The notes beneath the pieces are model-generated. The model did not search any database. It was not told the DNA's origin and saw only the letters and a list, made by a program, of their open reading frames with translations. Below are positions 31,525-42,366 of a DNA stretch of 64,000 bases, piece by piece; position 1 is the stretch's first letter; each line of letters opens with the position of its first letter. Position numbers and translations under genes: made by a program. The DNA comes from Mycoplasmopsis edwardii (lineage in GTDB: Bacteria > Bacillota_I > Bacilli_A > Mycoplasmatales > Metamycoplasmataceae): NCBI RefSeq assembly GCF_900476105.1, contig NZ_LS991951.1:62001-126000 (forward strand), in the 5' to 3' direction.

Positions 31525-33166
31525 AAAAGTATTTTTAGATGGTCTGACATTTGCTAAAGCAATGGTCTCTGGTGCAAACGCACTTAAAAATTCCAAAGAC
31601 CGTATTGATGCACTTAATGTCTTTCCTGTACCTGATGGTGATACAGGAACAAACATGTCATCAACAGCTATTTCGATTGTTCCTAAAATGCAATTAGTAA
31701 CAAAAGATACTGATATTGCAGAAGTTACTAAAACAATTTCGACAAGCATGATTTATGAAGCTAGAGGAAACTCTGGTGTTATCCTAAGTCAAATTTTTAA
31801 AGGGTTTGCTTTAGGGTGTGAAGAAAAAATGGATTTAGACTTACAAGAGTTTCTTGTGGCTTTACAATCTGCAGTTGACAGATCTTACAAATCTGTTTTC
31901 AAACCAGTTGAGGGAACAATCTTAACAGTTATTAGAGAAACAACAGAAAACATTGTTAAAAAATATAAAGGAGTGGATGAGGATAAAGTAACCATCAAAG
32001 AAGTTTGAGGTGACTTATTAGAATTTTGTAGAAGAAGTTGTGACGAAACTCCAAACAAATTAAAAACTCTTAGAGAAGTTGGTGTAACTGACTCAGGTGG
32101 TGAAGGGCTATACAAAATCTTCTGAGGAATTAACGAATACTTAAATGATAGACCAGTTGAAATTTCTGATGTTGCTGAAGATGTTTCTGTGTTCTTGAGT
32201 GATACAGAAGTTTATGAAGGTGAATTTGGATATTGTACAGAGGTTTTAATTGATCTTAACGAACCAGAAAAATTTGATAGAGAAGCTTTTGTTAAGAAAG
32301 TTGAAAAGAAAGCTAACTCACTTGTTGTTGTTAGTGATGATAATATCTTAAAAGTTCATGGTCATACATTAAAACCAGGTGAATTCTTAAATATTGCTCA
32401 ACAATATGGAGAGTTTATTAAGATTAAATCTGAGAACATGACTTTACAAGCAAATAACTCAAAAGCAAATAACGAAAAGTTTAATGAAGCTAAAAAAGAT
32501 CAAGATAGAGTTAAATGTGCAATTATCTCATGTAACTTAGGAAGTGGAATTATTGAGAAAATGAAAGAACTTGGTGCAAGTTATGTAATTGAATCAGGTG
32601 AAACTCAAAACCCTTCTGCTCAAGATATCATTAATGCAATTCAAGCAACTAATGCTGACAACATCTTTGTTTTACCAAACAGTTCAAATGTTATTTTGGT
32701 TGCTCAACAAGCTGCACAAGTAGTTGATGACAAGAACATTATTGTTATTCCAACCAAAACACAAATTCAAGGTTTAACAGCTGTGCTTAACTTTAGCCCA
32801 GAAGCAGACGCTGAAGATAACTTAGAAATGATGACTGATTCAATTAGTGAAGTTCAAACTGGTGAAGTTACTAGAGCAATTAGACAAACTAAACTTAACG
32901 GTGTTGAAATTAACAATGGTGATTATTTATCAATTCTAAATGGAAAAATAATTGCTTCTTCAAAAACAGCAAATCAAGCCTTAAGAAAACTTGTTAAGAA
33001 AATGATTAAAGGTTCAAGTGAAATCATCTCAATTTACTATGGTGATGAAGGTAACTTAAGTGAAGCTGAAGAACTTGCGAACTTCATTGATGCCAACTAT
33101 GATATCGAAGTAGATATCATTGAAGGGAATCAACCAAACTATCATTACTTAATAGGGGTTGAATAA
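31517..33166 (+). CDS. fakA: Fatty acid kinase catalytic subunit FakA
   Basis: Phosphorylates fatty acids bound to FakB, letting the cell use host fatty acids for phospholipids. It has 549 residues. The N-terminal DAK2-like ATP-binding domain has FPVPDGDTGTNM with Asp40 and Asp42 as magnesium ligands, EARGNSGVILSQIFKG, and TDSGGEGLY. The middle and C-terminal DegV-like region ends in YHYLIGVE. ATG 31517 has AAGGAG upstream. FakB is not in the window. plsX follows with a 1-nt gap. Confidence 0.93.
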
Positions 33167-33167
33167 T

Positions 33168-34145
33168 ATGAAGAAAATCATAATCGACACTAATGGTCTT
33201 GATAATGGAGCTCAAGTAGTTTATGATGCTGCAGTTACCATTCTCAAAAAAATTAGTGATTTAGAAATTACTTTAATTGGTGATACTTCAAATATTAACA
33301 AACACACTGAAATTCAAAATATCAATTTTATAGAAAACACAACCAAATTATCTGACCCAAGAAATATTAGACAATCATTAAGAGAAAATACTTCGATGAA
33401 TCAAGCAATCATGGATTTAAAAGAAGGAAATTATGATGGAGTTATTTCTGGTGGTGATAGCGGGAGCTACATGGCTTCGTTAACATTCAAGTCAGGAAGA
33501 ATCGAAGGTATTTCTCGTCCAGTCTTTATGCCAATTGCAACAGGATTGAATAAAAGAAAAACTTTATTCATGGATGTTGGAGCTAACTTAGAAGTAAAAT
33601 CAGATAATTTATATGAATGAGCAAAATTAGGAACTGCATTTTACAAAACAATGTTTAATGAAAATTTTCCAAAAGTAACTTTATTAAATATCGGAACCGA
33701 AGATTACAAAGGTTTTGATTTTATAAAAGAAGCAGCAGAATTAATAAAGAATGATCATTCATTAAACTACATAGGTTTCTCAGAGCCGAGAAATCTTTTA
33801 AAAGGTGAATATGATATTGCTTTAATAGATGGGTATGGTGGTAACTTAATTCTTAAAAGCTATGAAGGTGCTATATTCACATTCAAAGATGCTATCAAGG
33901 AATCTGCATTCAAGAGTCTTAGAACTAAAATTGGTGCATGATTAATGAAACCTGCATTTAAAGATGTTATGAAAAAACTAGATTATCGTAATGTAGGTGC
34001 TGCATGAGTGCTTGGTGTTCAAAACTTAGCATTAAAAATACATGGTTCAAGTGATGCAAAAGCTGTTTACAGTTCAATTGAACAAATGTATCATGCAATT
34101 GATAAGAAACTTGCAGAAAAACTCAATGGGTGAAAAAATGTCTAA
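33168..34145 (+). CDS. plsX: Phosphate acyltransferase PlsX
   Basis: Interconverts acyl-ACP or acyl carriers and acyl phosphate for phospholipid synthesis. It has 325 residues. Visible are DGVISGGDSGSYMASLTF, RPVFMPIATGLN, the MDVGANLEVKSDNLYEWA motif, and the C-terminal GYGGNLILKSYEGA. Together with FakA upstream it forms a fatty acid activation unit. The last codons overlap the rnc start by 8 nt. Confidence 0.93.
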
Positions 34146-34833
34146 TAGCTATACTCAAAACATTTTGAACTTCTTAAAACAGGAAAAAATAGAAGCAAAA
34201 AACATTGAAGTTTTTTATCAAGCTACAACTCACAAATCTTTCAAACACAATAAAAAAGATATGAGAAAAGTCAACTATGAAAAGCTAGAATTTTTAGGTG
34301 ATTCAGTTTTAGACTTTATCGTTTCAGCTCACATTTTTCAAAACAATCGCGAAAGTTCACAAGGGGAATTAACAAGATATCGTGCATCACTTGTTCAAAC
34401 AGATACACTTTCAGCAATAAGCAAAAAACTTGGTATTTTAAAATTGATCAGAACAGGGCCAGGTCAAATGAAAAATGAAGTTTTAAATTCAACTAAAGTT
34501 CAAGCAGATGTTTTTGAAGCAATGGTTGGAGCAATATTTGTTGACCAAGGTTTTATTGAAGCTAAAAACTTTGTAGACAAACATTTACTTTCTCAAATTA
34601 AAAGAAATGAAAGCTTAGCGATCTCTGATCATAAGGATCCAAAAACAGAATTGCAAGAACATTTCCAAAGTTTTAGTAGAGAAAATATTTCTTATTATGT
34701 CGAAGAAAGAGAAAACAAAACTTTCGAAGCAAAAGCAATGCATGACAAGAAAGTTTACGGTATTGGTACAGGTCTTTCTAAAAAAGAAGCTGAAATTAAT
34801 GCTGCAAAAGATGCATTAAATAAATTAAAATAG
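34138..34833 (+). CDS. rnc: Ribonuclease III
   Basis: Cuts double-stranded RNA in rRNA processing. It has 231 residues. The signature YEKLEFLGDSVLDFIVS holds the catalytic Glu51 and Asp55, and a second acidic cluster lies in ADVFEAMVGAIFVD. A C-terminal double-stranded RNA-binding domain ends in KKEAEINAAKDALNKL. ATG 34138 is favoured over 34126 because GGGTGA lies 5 nt before it. In type II CRISPR systems RNase III also cuts the crRNA:tracrRNA duplex, so this enzyme is the likely processing partner of the locus at 6.5-12.9 kb. Confidence 0.96.
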   Translation: MSNSYTQNILNFLKQEKIEAKNIEVFYQATTHKSFKHNKKDMRKVNYEKLEFLGDSVLDFIVSAHIFQNNRESSQGELTRYRASLVQTDTLSAISKKLGILKLIRTGPGQMKNEVLNSTKVQADVFEAMVGAIFVDQGFIEAKNFVDKHLLSQIKRNESLAISDHKDPKTELQEHFQSFSRENISYYVEERENKTFEAKAMHDKKVYGIGTGLSKKEAEINAAKDALNKLK

Positions 34834-34841
34834 GGGTTAAA

Positions 34842-37787
34842 ATGAAATTAATTAAATTAGAAGCTCACGGATTTAAGTCTTTTGCTGATCCTGTTGTTCT
34901 ACGTTTTGATGGTGGAGTTGCTGGAATCGTTGGGCCAAATGGTTCAGGTAAAAGTAACATTAATGATGCCATTAGATGAGTTTTAGGGGAACAAAGTTCT
35001 AAAGAATTACGTGGTGATAACATGGAAGATGTTATCTTTGCTGGTTCAAAAACAGTGCAGCCAATGAACAAAGCTCAAGTTTCTTTAACATTTGAAAACA
35101 AAGACAGATTATGTTCAATTGATTCTGATTATGTTGTGATTACTCGTGCTTTAGAACGTGGTAAAGGAATTAACGATTACTTTATTAATGGTGAAAAAGC
35201 TAGATATAAAGATATTAAAACAATCGCAATGGAAACAGGGATTGGTAAGAGTTCACTTGCCATTATTTCTCAAGGTACAGTTTCTGACATTGCACAATCT
35301 TCTGACGAAGATAGAAGATTAATTTTTGAAGAAGCAGCTGGAATTTCAAAATATAGAACAAGAAAACTTGAAGCTCAAAGAAAACTTGAATCAGCTGAAC
35401 AAACTTTAAAAATTGTTGATACAAAAATTAGTGAAGTTGAAAAGAGGCTTGAAATTCTTAAAAAGCAAGCTGAGAAAGCTTACAAATACAAACAAATTAG
35501 CGATGATCTTAAAAATGTTGAAATTGGATATTTAGCATACAACATCGAAAAAAATGCTGCTATTCATGATAAATTATCAGAAGAGCTTGCTGGTGTTAAA
35601 GAAACAGAAGAAGCATACAGAAAAGACATTGACACAATTAATGAGCAACTTCAAGAAAAATCAGAAAGTCTTAAAGGTATTAACAAATTAATTCAAGAAA
35701 TTTCTGCTGGTAAAAATGTTCTTGAATTACGTATTAAAGCTTTAGAAGAAAACATTGCTCAAGCTAAAGCACGTAGAGATGTTATGCTTGAAGGTAAAGG
35801 GACTCTTGATGAGAAATCAAGATTACAAGCTGTTATAAGTGCTGTAAATAGTCTTGAGTTCGAATTAACAACTCACAAACAATCATTTGATGAACTTTAC
35901 TCAAAAGAAACTTCATTATCAAATGAAATTGAAGAATTAGAGAAAAAAGTTAACGAGCTTAATATTTCTGTAAATAAATATAAAGAAGAAGAAAGAACTA
36001 TTAAAGCAAACTTAAATCTTTTAAAACAAACAAAACAAAACAAAACAAACTTATTCAAAGGAACTAAAACAATCCTTGATAACAAAGCAAGTTTTAGAGG
36101 ATTCAAAGGTATTGTCGCAGATTTAATTACTGCACCAAACGAATATCTTCCAGCATTAGAAACAATTCTTAAAAATGCTGCGCAACACATTGTTGTGGAT
36201 CACTCAGATACAGCTGTTAAAGCAATTAACTTCTTAAAAGCAAACGATGGTGGTAGAGCTACATTTATTCCTCTTTCATCTATTAATGCCAAATTCGTTC
36301 GTGATGATTATTTATTAGTAACAAGAAATAATCCAGGTTTCATTGGTGTTGCTTCAGAGCTAGTTACAGTTGCAGAAGAATATAGAGTATTAAGCCAATT
36401 CTTATTAGGTAACGTTATTGTTGTTACTGATATTAAAGCAGCCAATGAAATTGCTACAATCATCGAGAAAAAATACATGGTTGTTACACTTGAAGGTGAC
36501 ATCATTAGAGTTGGTGGTGTTATGGTTGGAGGTACTCAAGAAGCTTCAGAAAATATTCTTGGTATCGAACAAAAAATTAAAGAAAACGAAGAACTTATTC
36601 CAGGGTTACACGCAATGATTGAAAAATTAAATGCACAAGCCCTTGAATCTACAGAATTAATTAAAACAAAAACCAGAGAGTTATCTCAAACAAGTGTTCA
36701 AGTAAGACTTTTAAATCAAAAAATCAAAGAACTTGAAAATGATATTGAAAAACACAAAACAGATTTACACGTTAATAAATCAATTTTAGATGGAAAACAA
36801 CTTGATGGTGATTTAGAAAACTTAACTTCTGCAGAAGCAGAAATTGCAAAACAAAAGAAAGATCTTGCTTTACTTGATTTCAATTTATTAACAAACATTG
36901 AACAAAAAGAAGCTGTTGCTGCTGATAGAGAAGTTCTTTCAAAAAGATTAGCAGATCAATCAAATCTTTTAAACAACTTGCTTTCTTCATTTACTAAAAA
37001 ATCTGAAGATAACATTAAAGCAAAATCGCAATTAGAAGTTGATAAAGAAAGATTGAACACATACTATGGGTTAACTTTAGAGAATGCTAAAGAAAATTAT
37101 CAATTAACAATGTCTCCTGACGCTGCCGCTGAAAATGTTAGAGAGTTAAGAATTGCTATTTCTGAATTAGGAAGCGTCAACTTAGAATCAATCGCAGAAT
37201 ATGAAGAAGTAAATGAAAGATACCAAAACGATATTCAAAACCGTGATGAAGTTATTGAAGCTAAAAATATTTGTTTAGCTGCTATTGATGAAATGGACAA
37301 GAAAATTGTTACAAGATTAACAAACATTGTTAACGATGTTAATCAAGAAATGCACAAAGTATTCTCATCAATGTTTGGTGGTGGTACTGCAAAAGTTGAA
37401 TTTGTAGATCCTAAAAACATTTTAGAAACAGGAATTAGTATTTACGCTCAACCTCCAGGTAAAACAGTTAAAAACTTAAAATTATTCTCAGGTGGTGAAA
37501 AATCACTTATCGCTATCTCATTATTATTCGCGATCTTAAGGGCTAGACCATTACCATTATGTATCTTAGACGAGGTTGAAGCTGCACTTGATGAAGCCAA
37601 CGTTGTTAGATATGCAGAATACTTACAAGAACTTAAACACCAAACACAATTCTTAGTTATTACACATAGAACAGGAACAATGACAAGGGTTGATGCTTTA
37701 TTTGGTGCCACAATGCAAAAACGTGGTGTTACAAACTTCTTTAGTGTTGAATTAGAAGAAGCTAAAAAACTTATTGATCAAGATTAA
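34842..37787 (+). CDS. smc: Chromosome segregation protein SMC
   Basis: ATPase that compacts and segregates the chromosome. It has 981 residues, short for an SMC (usually about 1180), mainly through a shorter coiled coil. The N-terminal Walker A GPNGSGKSN is at 31-39, followed by the usual RWVLGEQSSKELRG. Two long coiled coils flank the hinge (about 400-560, FKGIVADLI to GGVMVGG). The C-terminal head carries the signature LFSGGEKSL and the Walker B CILDEVEAALDEAN. The gene follows rnc by 8 nt, as in many Firmicutes. Confidence 0.96.
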
Positions 37788-37792
37788 TAAAT

Positions 37793-37827
37793 AAAAATTA
37801 CAACCATTTTTGTGGCTGTAATTTTTT
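37793..37827. terminator. Terminator between smc and a convergent lipoprotein gene
   Basis: The stem AAAAATTACA-ACCA with TGG-C-TGTAATTTTT, with one mismatch, followed by a T run. Confidence 0.75.
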
Positions 37828-38936
37828 TAATTTGCCTGTGTTTTAACAAAATCAAAAATATAGTAGTAAATTAAAATCAATTCATAGTAGTAAGGAATGT
37901 AATTTTTATCTTCAAAAATTTTCTTTAATAATCTACCGACATATTCTTTTTTGATAATGATTTTTTGCACACCGTCTGCAAGTGGAACAACTTGCAATTC
38001 ATTTTCAAGATTTTTTTGTCTACTTTTAACTAAATTATAGTTATCTGCGATATATTTTGCAAGTTTTTGATGCTCATTTGCAAAAAATTCCTTATCTGTA
38101 AAAGTGCTATAAAAATTATTTCCACTAACTACAAGTCTAATCATGTAGTAAATTTCTTCTAACATTTTTCTCATTGTTGTAGTGTTTTCATTGTTAAAAA
38201 TAGACTCAAAATTTGAAAAGTTATTATCAACTGCATCTGAATTTCAAATTAAATTTACCATGTGGTTTGGGTATTTTTTAACAACTGTTCTAGTTGCTTG
38301 ATTTGCAGCTTTAAGTCTATCATTCATTTGTTTTTCTTTTCCAAGTATTTTCCTATTAGCTGTGAAAATATAATAAATAGTATTACTTTGAAAATCATGA
38401 GGACGTGATGAAAATACTTTTCATGCAAAATCATCTCAGTTGTAATCTGTTTTACCTTGTGAAAGACTTATTGCTTCTAATCTAAATTCATTGTTTGGAT
38501 CTTGAGGATTATCTGATGAACTATTTCTGCTGCTATCAGGCTCTGAAGCAACAGGAGGATTAGATGTTTCTCCTTCTTTGGTAACGTCTGCATTTGATGC
38601 ATTTGAACTGTCTGGTTTATTTGCGTCAGTTGATGGATTTTCTTGGTTATTTGAACCTTTATCATCTTTTGAGTTTTCAGATTGTTCAGAAGCAGGAGTT
38701 TCCACTTTTGGGTGTTCACTTGGTTTTGAACCATCTTTGCTAGGCTCTGATGTTGATGAACCACTTTGTGTATCCTTCTCTGTAGAATTGTCTGTAGTTT
38801 TAGTGTCTTCACTATTATCTTTTGAAATGTTACTTGGTTGTTGTGTTTCAGTCTTAGTATCATTACATGATAATGAAATTAACATGGGTAAACTAGCCGA
38901 AACTGCAATTGCAAGAAGTTTGATTTTTTTATACAT
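37827..38936 (-). CDS. Lipoprotein with long Ser/Asp/Asn-rich linker
   Basis: Protein of 369 residues. The signal peptide ends in LISLSC with Cys24 lipidated. Residues about 25-140 are low-complexity, rich in Ser, Asp, Asn, Glu, Thr, Lys and Pro, likely an extended stalk. The folded part (about 150-369) is mostly helical and ends in YYELILIYYYIFDFVKTQAN. ATG 38936 has AAAGGTGA upstream. An upstream in-frame GTG is not needed. No enzyme motif is visible; a surface-exposed domain on a flexible stalk is the simplest reading. Confidence 0.8.
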
Positions 38937-39052
38937 AACACTCACCTTTCTTTAAATGTTAAGTAACCCCACGTTTCCATTATACCAAACATTTAATAAA
39001 AAAATCAACTTTAATTTCAAGTTGACTTAAAAAATATAAATATTTTATAAAT

Positions 39053-39745
39053 TTAAAATAATTCATCCTTAGCTATTAATTTATATTCGCCCAACTTAAG
39101 GTTGTTTGGCAAGTCCAGGTTATTAAACTTGATTCTTTTAAGGTAAATGACTTTTAAATCAAATTTTTGAAACATTCTTTTAATTTGATGAAACTTACCT
39201 TCGCTTATAGTTAAGTTTGCTTCATTTTTCTTTAATATTATTAACTCAGATGGTTTTGTTATTTTGTCTTCCTTAATATCAACGCCATTTTTAAATTCAT
39301 CAACCAATTCTGGTTTAATTTCTCCATCAACTCTTACGAAATAAGTTTTTGGTACATGTTTTTTAGGTGCTAATAAATTATGAGTAAGCTCACCATCATT
39401 TGTGATAATTAATAACCCTTCGGTATCGATATCTAAACGTCCTACAGTGTGTAAATCTTCTAAGTTTTGATACTTTGGATCAAGTAAATCAAAGACAGTT
39501 TTATGTAAACTATCACGATTTGCACATACATAATTTGCAGGTTTATTCATTAAAATATAAACATTACTTAAATCTTCAATAACATTGTTATTAACTTTAA
39601 TAATATCATTTTTAGATATCAAAACTGATGATTTAATGACTTGTTCATTAATAGTTATTTTTCCTTGTTTCATTAAGTTTTTAATTTCAGATCTTGAGTA
39701 ATTTGTATTATTAGAAATGAATTTTTCAAGTTTAATTTTTTTCAT
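39053..39745 (-). CDS. rsuA: 16S rRNA pseudouridine synthase, RsuA/RluB family
   Basis: Converts a uridine in rRNA to pseudouridine. It has 230 residues. An N-terminal S4 RNA-binding domain (1-60, LEKFISNNTNYSRSEIKNLM) is followed by the catalytic domain with GRLDIDTEGLLIITNDG, whose first Asp is the nucleophile. The C terminus has SEGKFHQIKRMF. The size fits RsuA better than the longer RluB. It stands alone with its own promoter region. Confidence 0.9.
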   Translation of the reverse strand: MKKIKLEKFISNNTNYSRSEIKNLMKQGKITINEQVIKSSVLISKNDIIKVNNNVIEDLSNVYILMNKPANYVCANRDSLHKTVFDLLDPKYQNLEDLHTVGRLDIDTEGLLIITNDGELTHNLLAPKKHVPKTYFVRVDGEIKPELVDEFKNGVDIKEDKITKPSELIILKKNEANLTISEGKFHQIKRMFQKFDLKVIYLKRIKFNNLDLPNNLKLGEYKLIAKDELF

Positions 39746-39869
39746 ATTTTTAATTATATATTTTTTATTTAACTATATAAGTACAAAATGAGTTATTAAG
39801 CTAGTTTTAAATGTGAAAAATTTACATAGTTTTCAAGCTTATAAAATTATGTATAAGCAACAATTCTAG

Positions 39870-39875
39870 TATAAT
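39870..39875 (+). promoter_or_regulatory. -10 box of the rpiB unit
   Basis: TATAAT sits 39 nt before ATG 39915, and AAGGAG follows at 39903-39908. Confidence 0.55.
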
Positions 39876-39914
39876 TTATATTACATAATTCAAGAATATT
39901 ATTAAGGAGTAATT

Positions 39915-40358
39915 ATGAACAAAAAAGTTATTGCTTTCTCAAGTGATCATGCCGCATTCGGTTTAAAAGAAGAATTAAAAAAATATGTAGAATCATTAGG
40001 ATACGAAGTAGTTGATTTAGGTCCAGAAACAGATAAAGTTTCAGTAAGTTATGCTGAACAAGGCCATGCATTAGCTAACTATGTTAATGAGAAAAAACCA
40101 GAATTTGGAATCGCTATGTGTGGAACAGGTTTAGGTATTTCATATGCATTAAACAGACACAAACACATTAGAGCTGCTAGAGTTGTATCAGTAGAAGATG
40201 CACACTTAGCAAAATTACACAATGACGCTAACGTTTTAGTTTTCGGTGGTCGTCAAATTGATTTTGAAGAAGCAAAAAGAATGGTTGATGAATACATTAA
40301 AACAGAATTTGAAGGTGGACGCCACCAAGCAAGAATCGACCAGATTGATGAGGATTAA
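39915..40358 (+). CDS. rpiB: Ribose-5-phosphate isomerase B
   Basis: Interconverts ribose 5-phosphate and ribulose 5-phosphate in the pentose phosphate pathway, feeding PRPP for Apt. It has 147 residues, the typical RpiB/LacAB size. Key motifs are SSDHAAFGLKEEL, MCGTGLGISYALNRHKHIRAA with the active-site Cys, and the NDANVLVFGGR end. LacA/LacB are relatives, but a single gene with this motif set fits RpiB. A small DUF2188-like gene follows 3 nt later. Confidence 0.94.
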   Translation: MNKKVIAFSSDHAAFGLKEELKKYVESLGYEVVDLGPETDKVSVSYAEQGHALANYVNEKKPEFGIAMCGTGLGISYALNRHKHIRAARVVSVEDAHLAKLHNDANVLVFGGRQIDFEEAKRMVDEYIKTEFEGGRHQARIDQIDED

Positions 40359-40361
40359 AAT

Positions 40362-40586
40362 ATGGATAAAAAAGAATTAAAAGCTGTATGACACATTACA
40401 AAAGATAAAGAAAAAGATAAATGAAGAGTTTATAGAGAAGGTGCCGAAAGAGCAACGATCTTATTCGATACACAAAAAGAAGCTATTCCTTACGCAAGAG
40501 ATTTAGCAAAGAAAAATAATGGAACATACTACATTCACGGTGAAAACGGAAAAATCCGTGATGGTAAAGGGTACAAAGATAAATAA
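40362..40586 (+). CDS. DUF2188-like small protein
   Basis: Protein of 74 residues. The pattern W-x-V-x-REGAERAT-x-x-FDTQKEAIPYARDLAKKN, followed by YYIHGENGKIRDG, is that of the DUF2188 family of small beta-alpha proteins. Two TGA codons encode the conserved Trp residues. Its place directly behind rpiB suggests co-transcription. Function is unknown. Confidence 0.78.
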
Positions 40587-40588
40587 AA

Positions 40589-40618
40589 AAACAAAAGCCA
40601 TTTGGCTTTTGTTTTTTA
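40589..40618. terminator. Terminator after the rpiB unit
   Basis: The stem AACAAAAGCC/GGCTTTTGTT with loop ATTT and a T run. The A-rich left flank lets it work for the convergent gene too. Confidence 0.85.
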
Positions 40619-40630
40619 TCTTGATAAATA

Positions 40631-41500
40631 CTAAGGTTTAGTATCTGGATCAGCTTTCCCCATAGCTTTTCACTTTTCTAATAAAGCAATTCATTCTTCT
40701 TCGTTTGAACATGATAAATACTCTAAATCATCTGCATTGATGCTTCTATCAAATTGTGGAGAAGTGTTGCTTTGTGTGTATTTAGCATATCAATCTTTAA
40801 CTTCTTTTATATCTGATAAAACTTCATGTTCATTAACTTTAAATGGATATGCTTTAATGATTCTTTCATTTAAGTCAACTTTTTCAGGTTCTAAATAGTC
40901 GTTAATATTAAGTTGTTTATCTTCTTTTAAAAATGCAGCAACAATTGTATACATTTCAACTTTTTCGTTTAACTTTTTACTCATTAAGTATGCATATAAT
41001 TGAGCTTGTTTTCTGTAAGCTGGATCAACATTACTTTTGTTTCACAGCTCATATTTTTTTTCACCTGCCGTTTTAATTTCCAAGATGATTTTCTTGCTTG
41101 GTATATAACCATCAGGAACCCCGCTAATAACATCATCAATACCTTTAAAGTAATCATATTCCACTTCAGAAGCAACGAAGTTCTGAATTTCTAGCCCTTT
41201 AAAACTAGATCTTAAAACATCAAAGATTTTTGGCTCAAGAACTACCCCAGCATTAATATATTTTTTACTTAAAACAGGCATTTTAAGTCTTGTGATATGG
41301 CAATAAGCCTTAAACTCATTTTTAAATGCATCACCTTTGATTAAGATGTCACCTACCGAACTACCCCCAATTTTCTTAAAACCATTTCACTTATCAAAAG
41401 TTAGTAACTCTTTATGAAATTCAGACTTTAAAACAAGTACCTTGTTTTCTCAATCAATTGTGTAATGTACATTATTGTAATATTTTCTTGATACTTTCAT
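40631..41500 (-). CDS. PD-(D/E)XK-type nuclease (resembles the MAGa7180/YqaJ type)
   Basis: Protein of 289 residues. The core reads FKGIDDVISGVPDGYIP, then IILEIKTAGE, which gives the Asp and the E-x-K of the PD-(D/E)XK fold. A basic helix (DPAYRKQAQLYAYLM) follows, as in YqaJ-like and RecB-like nucleases. I recall similar proteins annotated as putative nucleases in Mycoplasma agalactiae. Cleavage of DNA is inferred from the motif. AAGGAGT precedes ATG 41500. Several TGA Trp codons disguise the gene under the standard code. A role in DNA repair or phage defence is possible but not shown. Confidence 0.75.
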
Positions 41501-41534
41501 ATATTTATTATACTCCTTTTGCCTATTGATTTTA

Positions 41535-41560
41535 AAAACTTGAGTATATCTCAAGTTTTT
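41535..41560 (-). terminator. Terminator of the kinase-like gene
   Basis: A long AT-rich stem, AAAAACTTGAG/CTCAAGTTTTT, around TATAT, 5 nt past the stop of the minus-strand kinase-like gene. Confidence 0.75.
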
Positions 41561-41564
41561 AAAT

Positions 41565-42203
41565 TTATTTTATAAAGTTTTCAATAACTGTATTTGCAAC
41601 TATTTCTACTGCAGTAAAGTTAGCTGCTCAGTTTCTATCAATTAATGTATCTTGAGGAACGATGTGGTTAAATGTGAATGTTAATTTATCAAAACTAATT
41701 TCTGTTGAATTATCATCAACTCCAGGTACGAATTTTTCAGCATCCATGAATTTTTCAATTCTAATTGATACAACTTTAACTTCATGCCCTTCTTTAATGT
41801 TTTCATTTAACATTTTTACATTTCTAATAAAGTAATCAAGTTCGTTTGGAAATCTAAGGTCATCGATTAAATATAAACTGCTTGATTCATGTTTAATTGA
41901 CTCTTGGATTGTTTCGTTAATCTTATCAAATACTTTACCACATCAAATATTATTATCGATGTTTCTACCAACTTCTCCCATTGCGATTCAAAGTGGCCTA
42001 ACAACTTCTTTGTTTTTACCATCTCACTCTAATTGTTTTAAGATAGGTTCAGTAATATCTTTAATTGGTTGCGCGAATGAAAAGATGTGTACATTATCAT
42101 TGAATCTTTTTAATGACTTTTCTTTAATCGCGTTTGTTAAAAGGCCCTTTCCACTTCTTCTTTTACCATTTATAAGAACGATTATGTGTTTTTTCTTTTT
42201 CAT
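41565..42203 (-). CDS. P-loop kinase resembling phage deoxynucleoside monophosphate kinase
   Basis: Protein of 212 residues with a Walker A loop near the N terminus (INGKRRSGKGLL) and the motif LIDDLRFPNE, typical of the phage-type dNMP kinase family. The segment FAQPIKDIT and the WCGKVFDKI region fit the nucleotide-binding core. The likely reaction is phosphorylation of a deoxynucleoside monophosphate, useful to a cell that salvages nucleotides from degraded DNA. This is consistent with the neighbouring nuclease gene. Substrate is not known. It could be of phage origin. Confidence 0.65.
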
Positions 42204-42366
42204 ATTTTCTCCCCGTTATTAGTTGTGGTTTATTTATTATATAAAAAGATTTACCATTGGTAAGAAAAAAACAATTTTATGTGCACTTATAAATGACATA
42301 AAACTGTTTAATACTATATATCATATGTTTTAGTTAATTTTGATATGTGAAATATTCCACATTTAA

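Noticed and set aside
38477-38955. Alternative proteins on both strands within the lipoprotein linker
   Set aside because: Low-complexity Ser/Asp codons leave other frames open by chance; the lipoprotein frame has signal peptide, lipobox and ribosome binding site.
40984-41281. Two small proteins inside the nuclease gene
   Set aside because: One is in frame with the nuclease and is cut by a TGA Trp codon, the other is an out-of-frame shadow.
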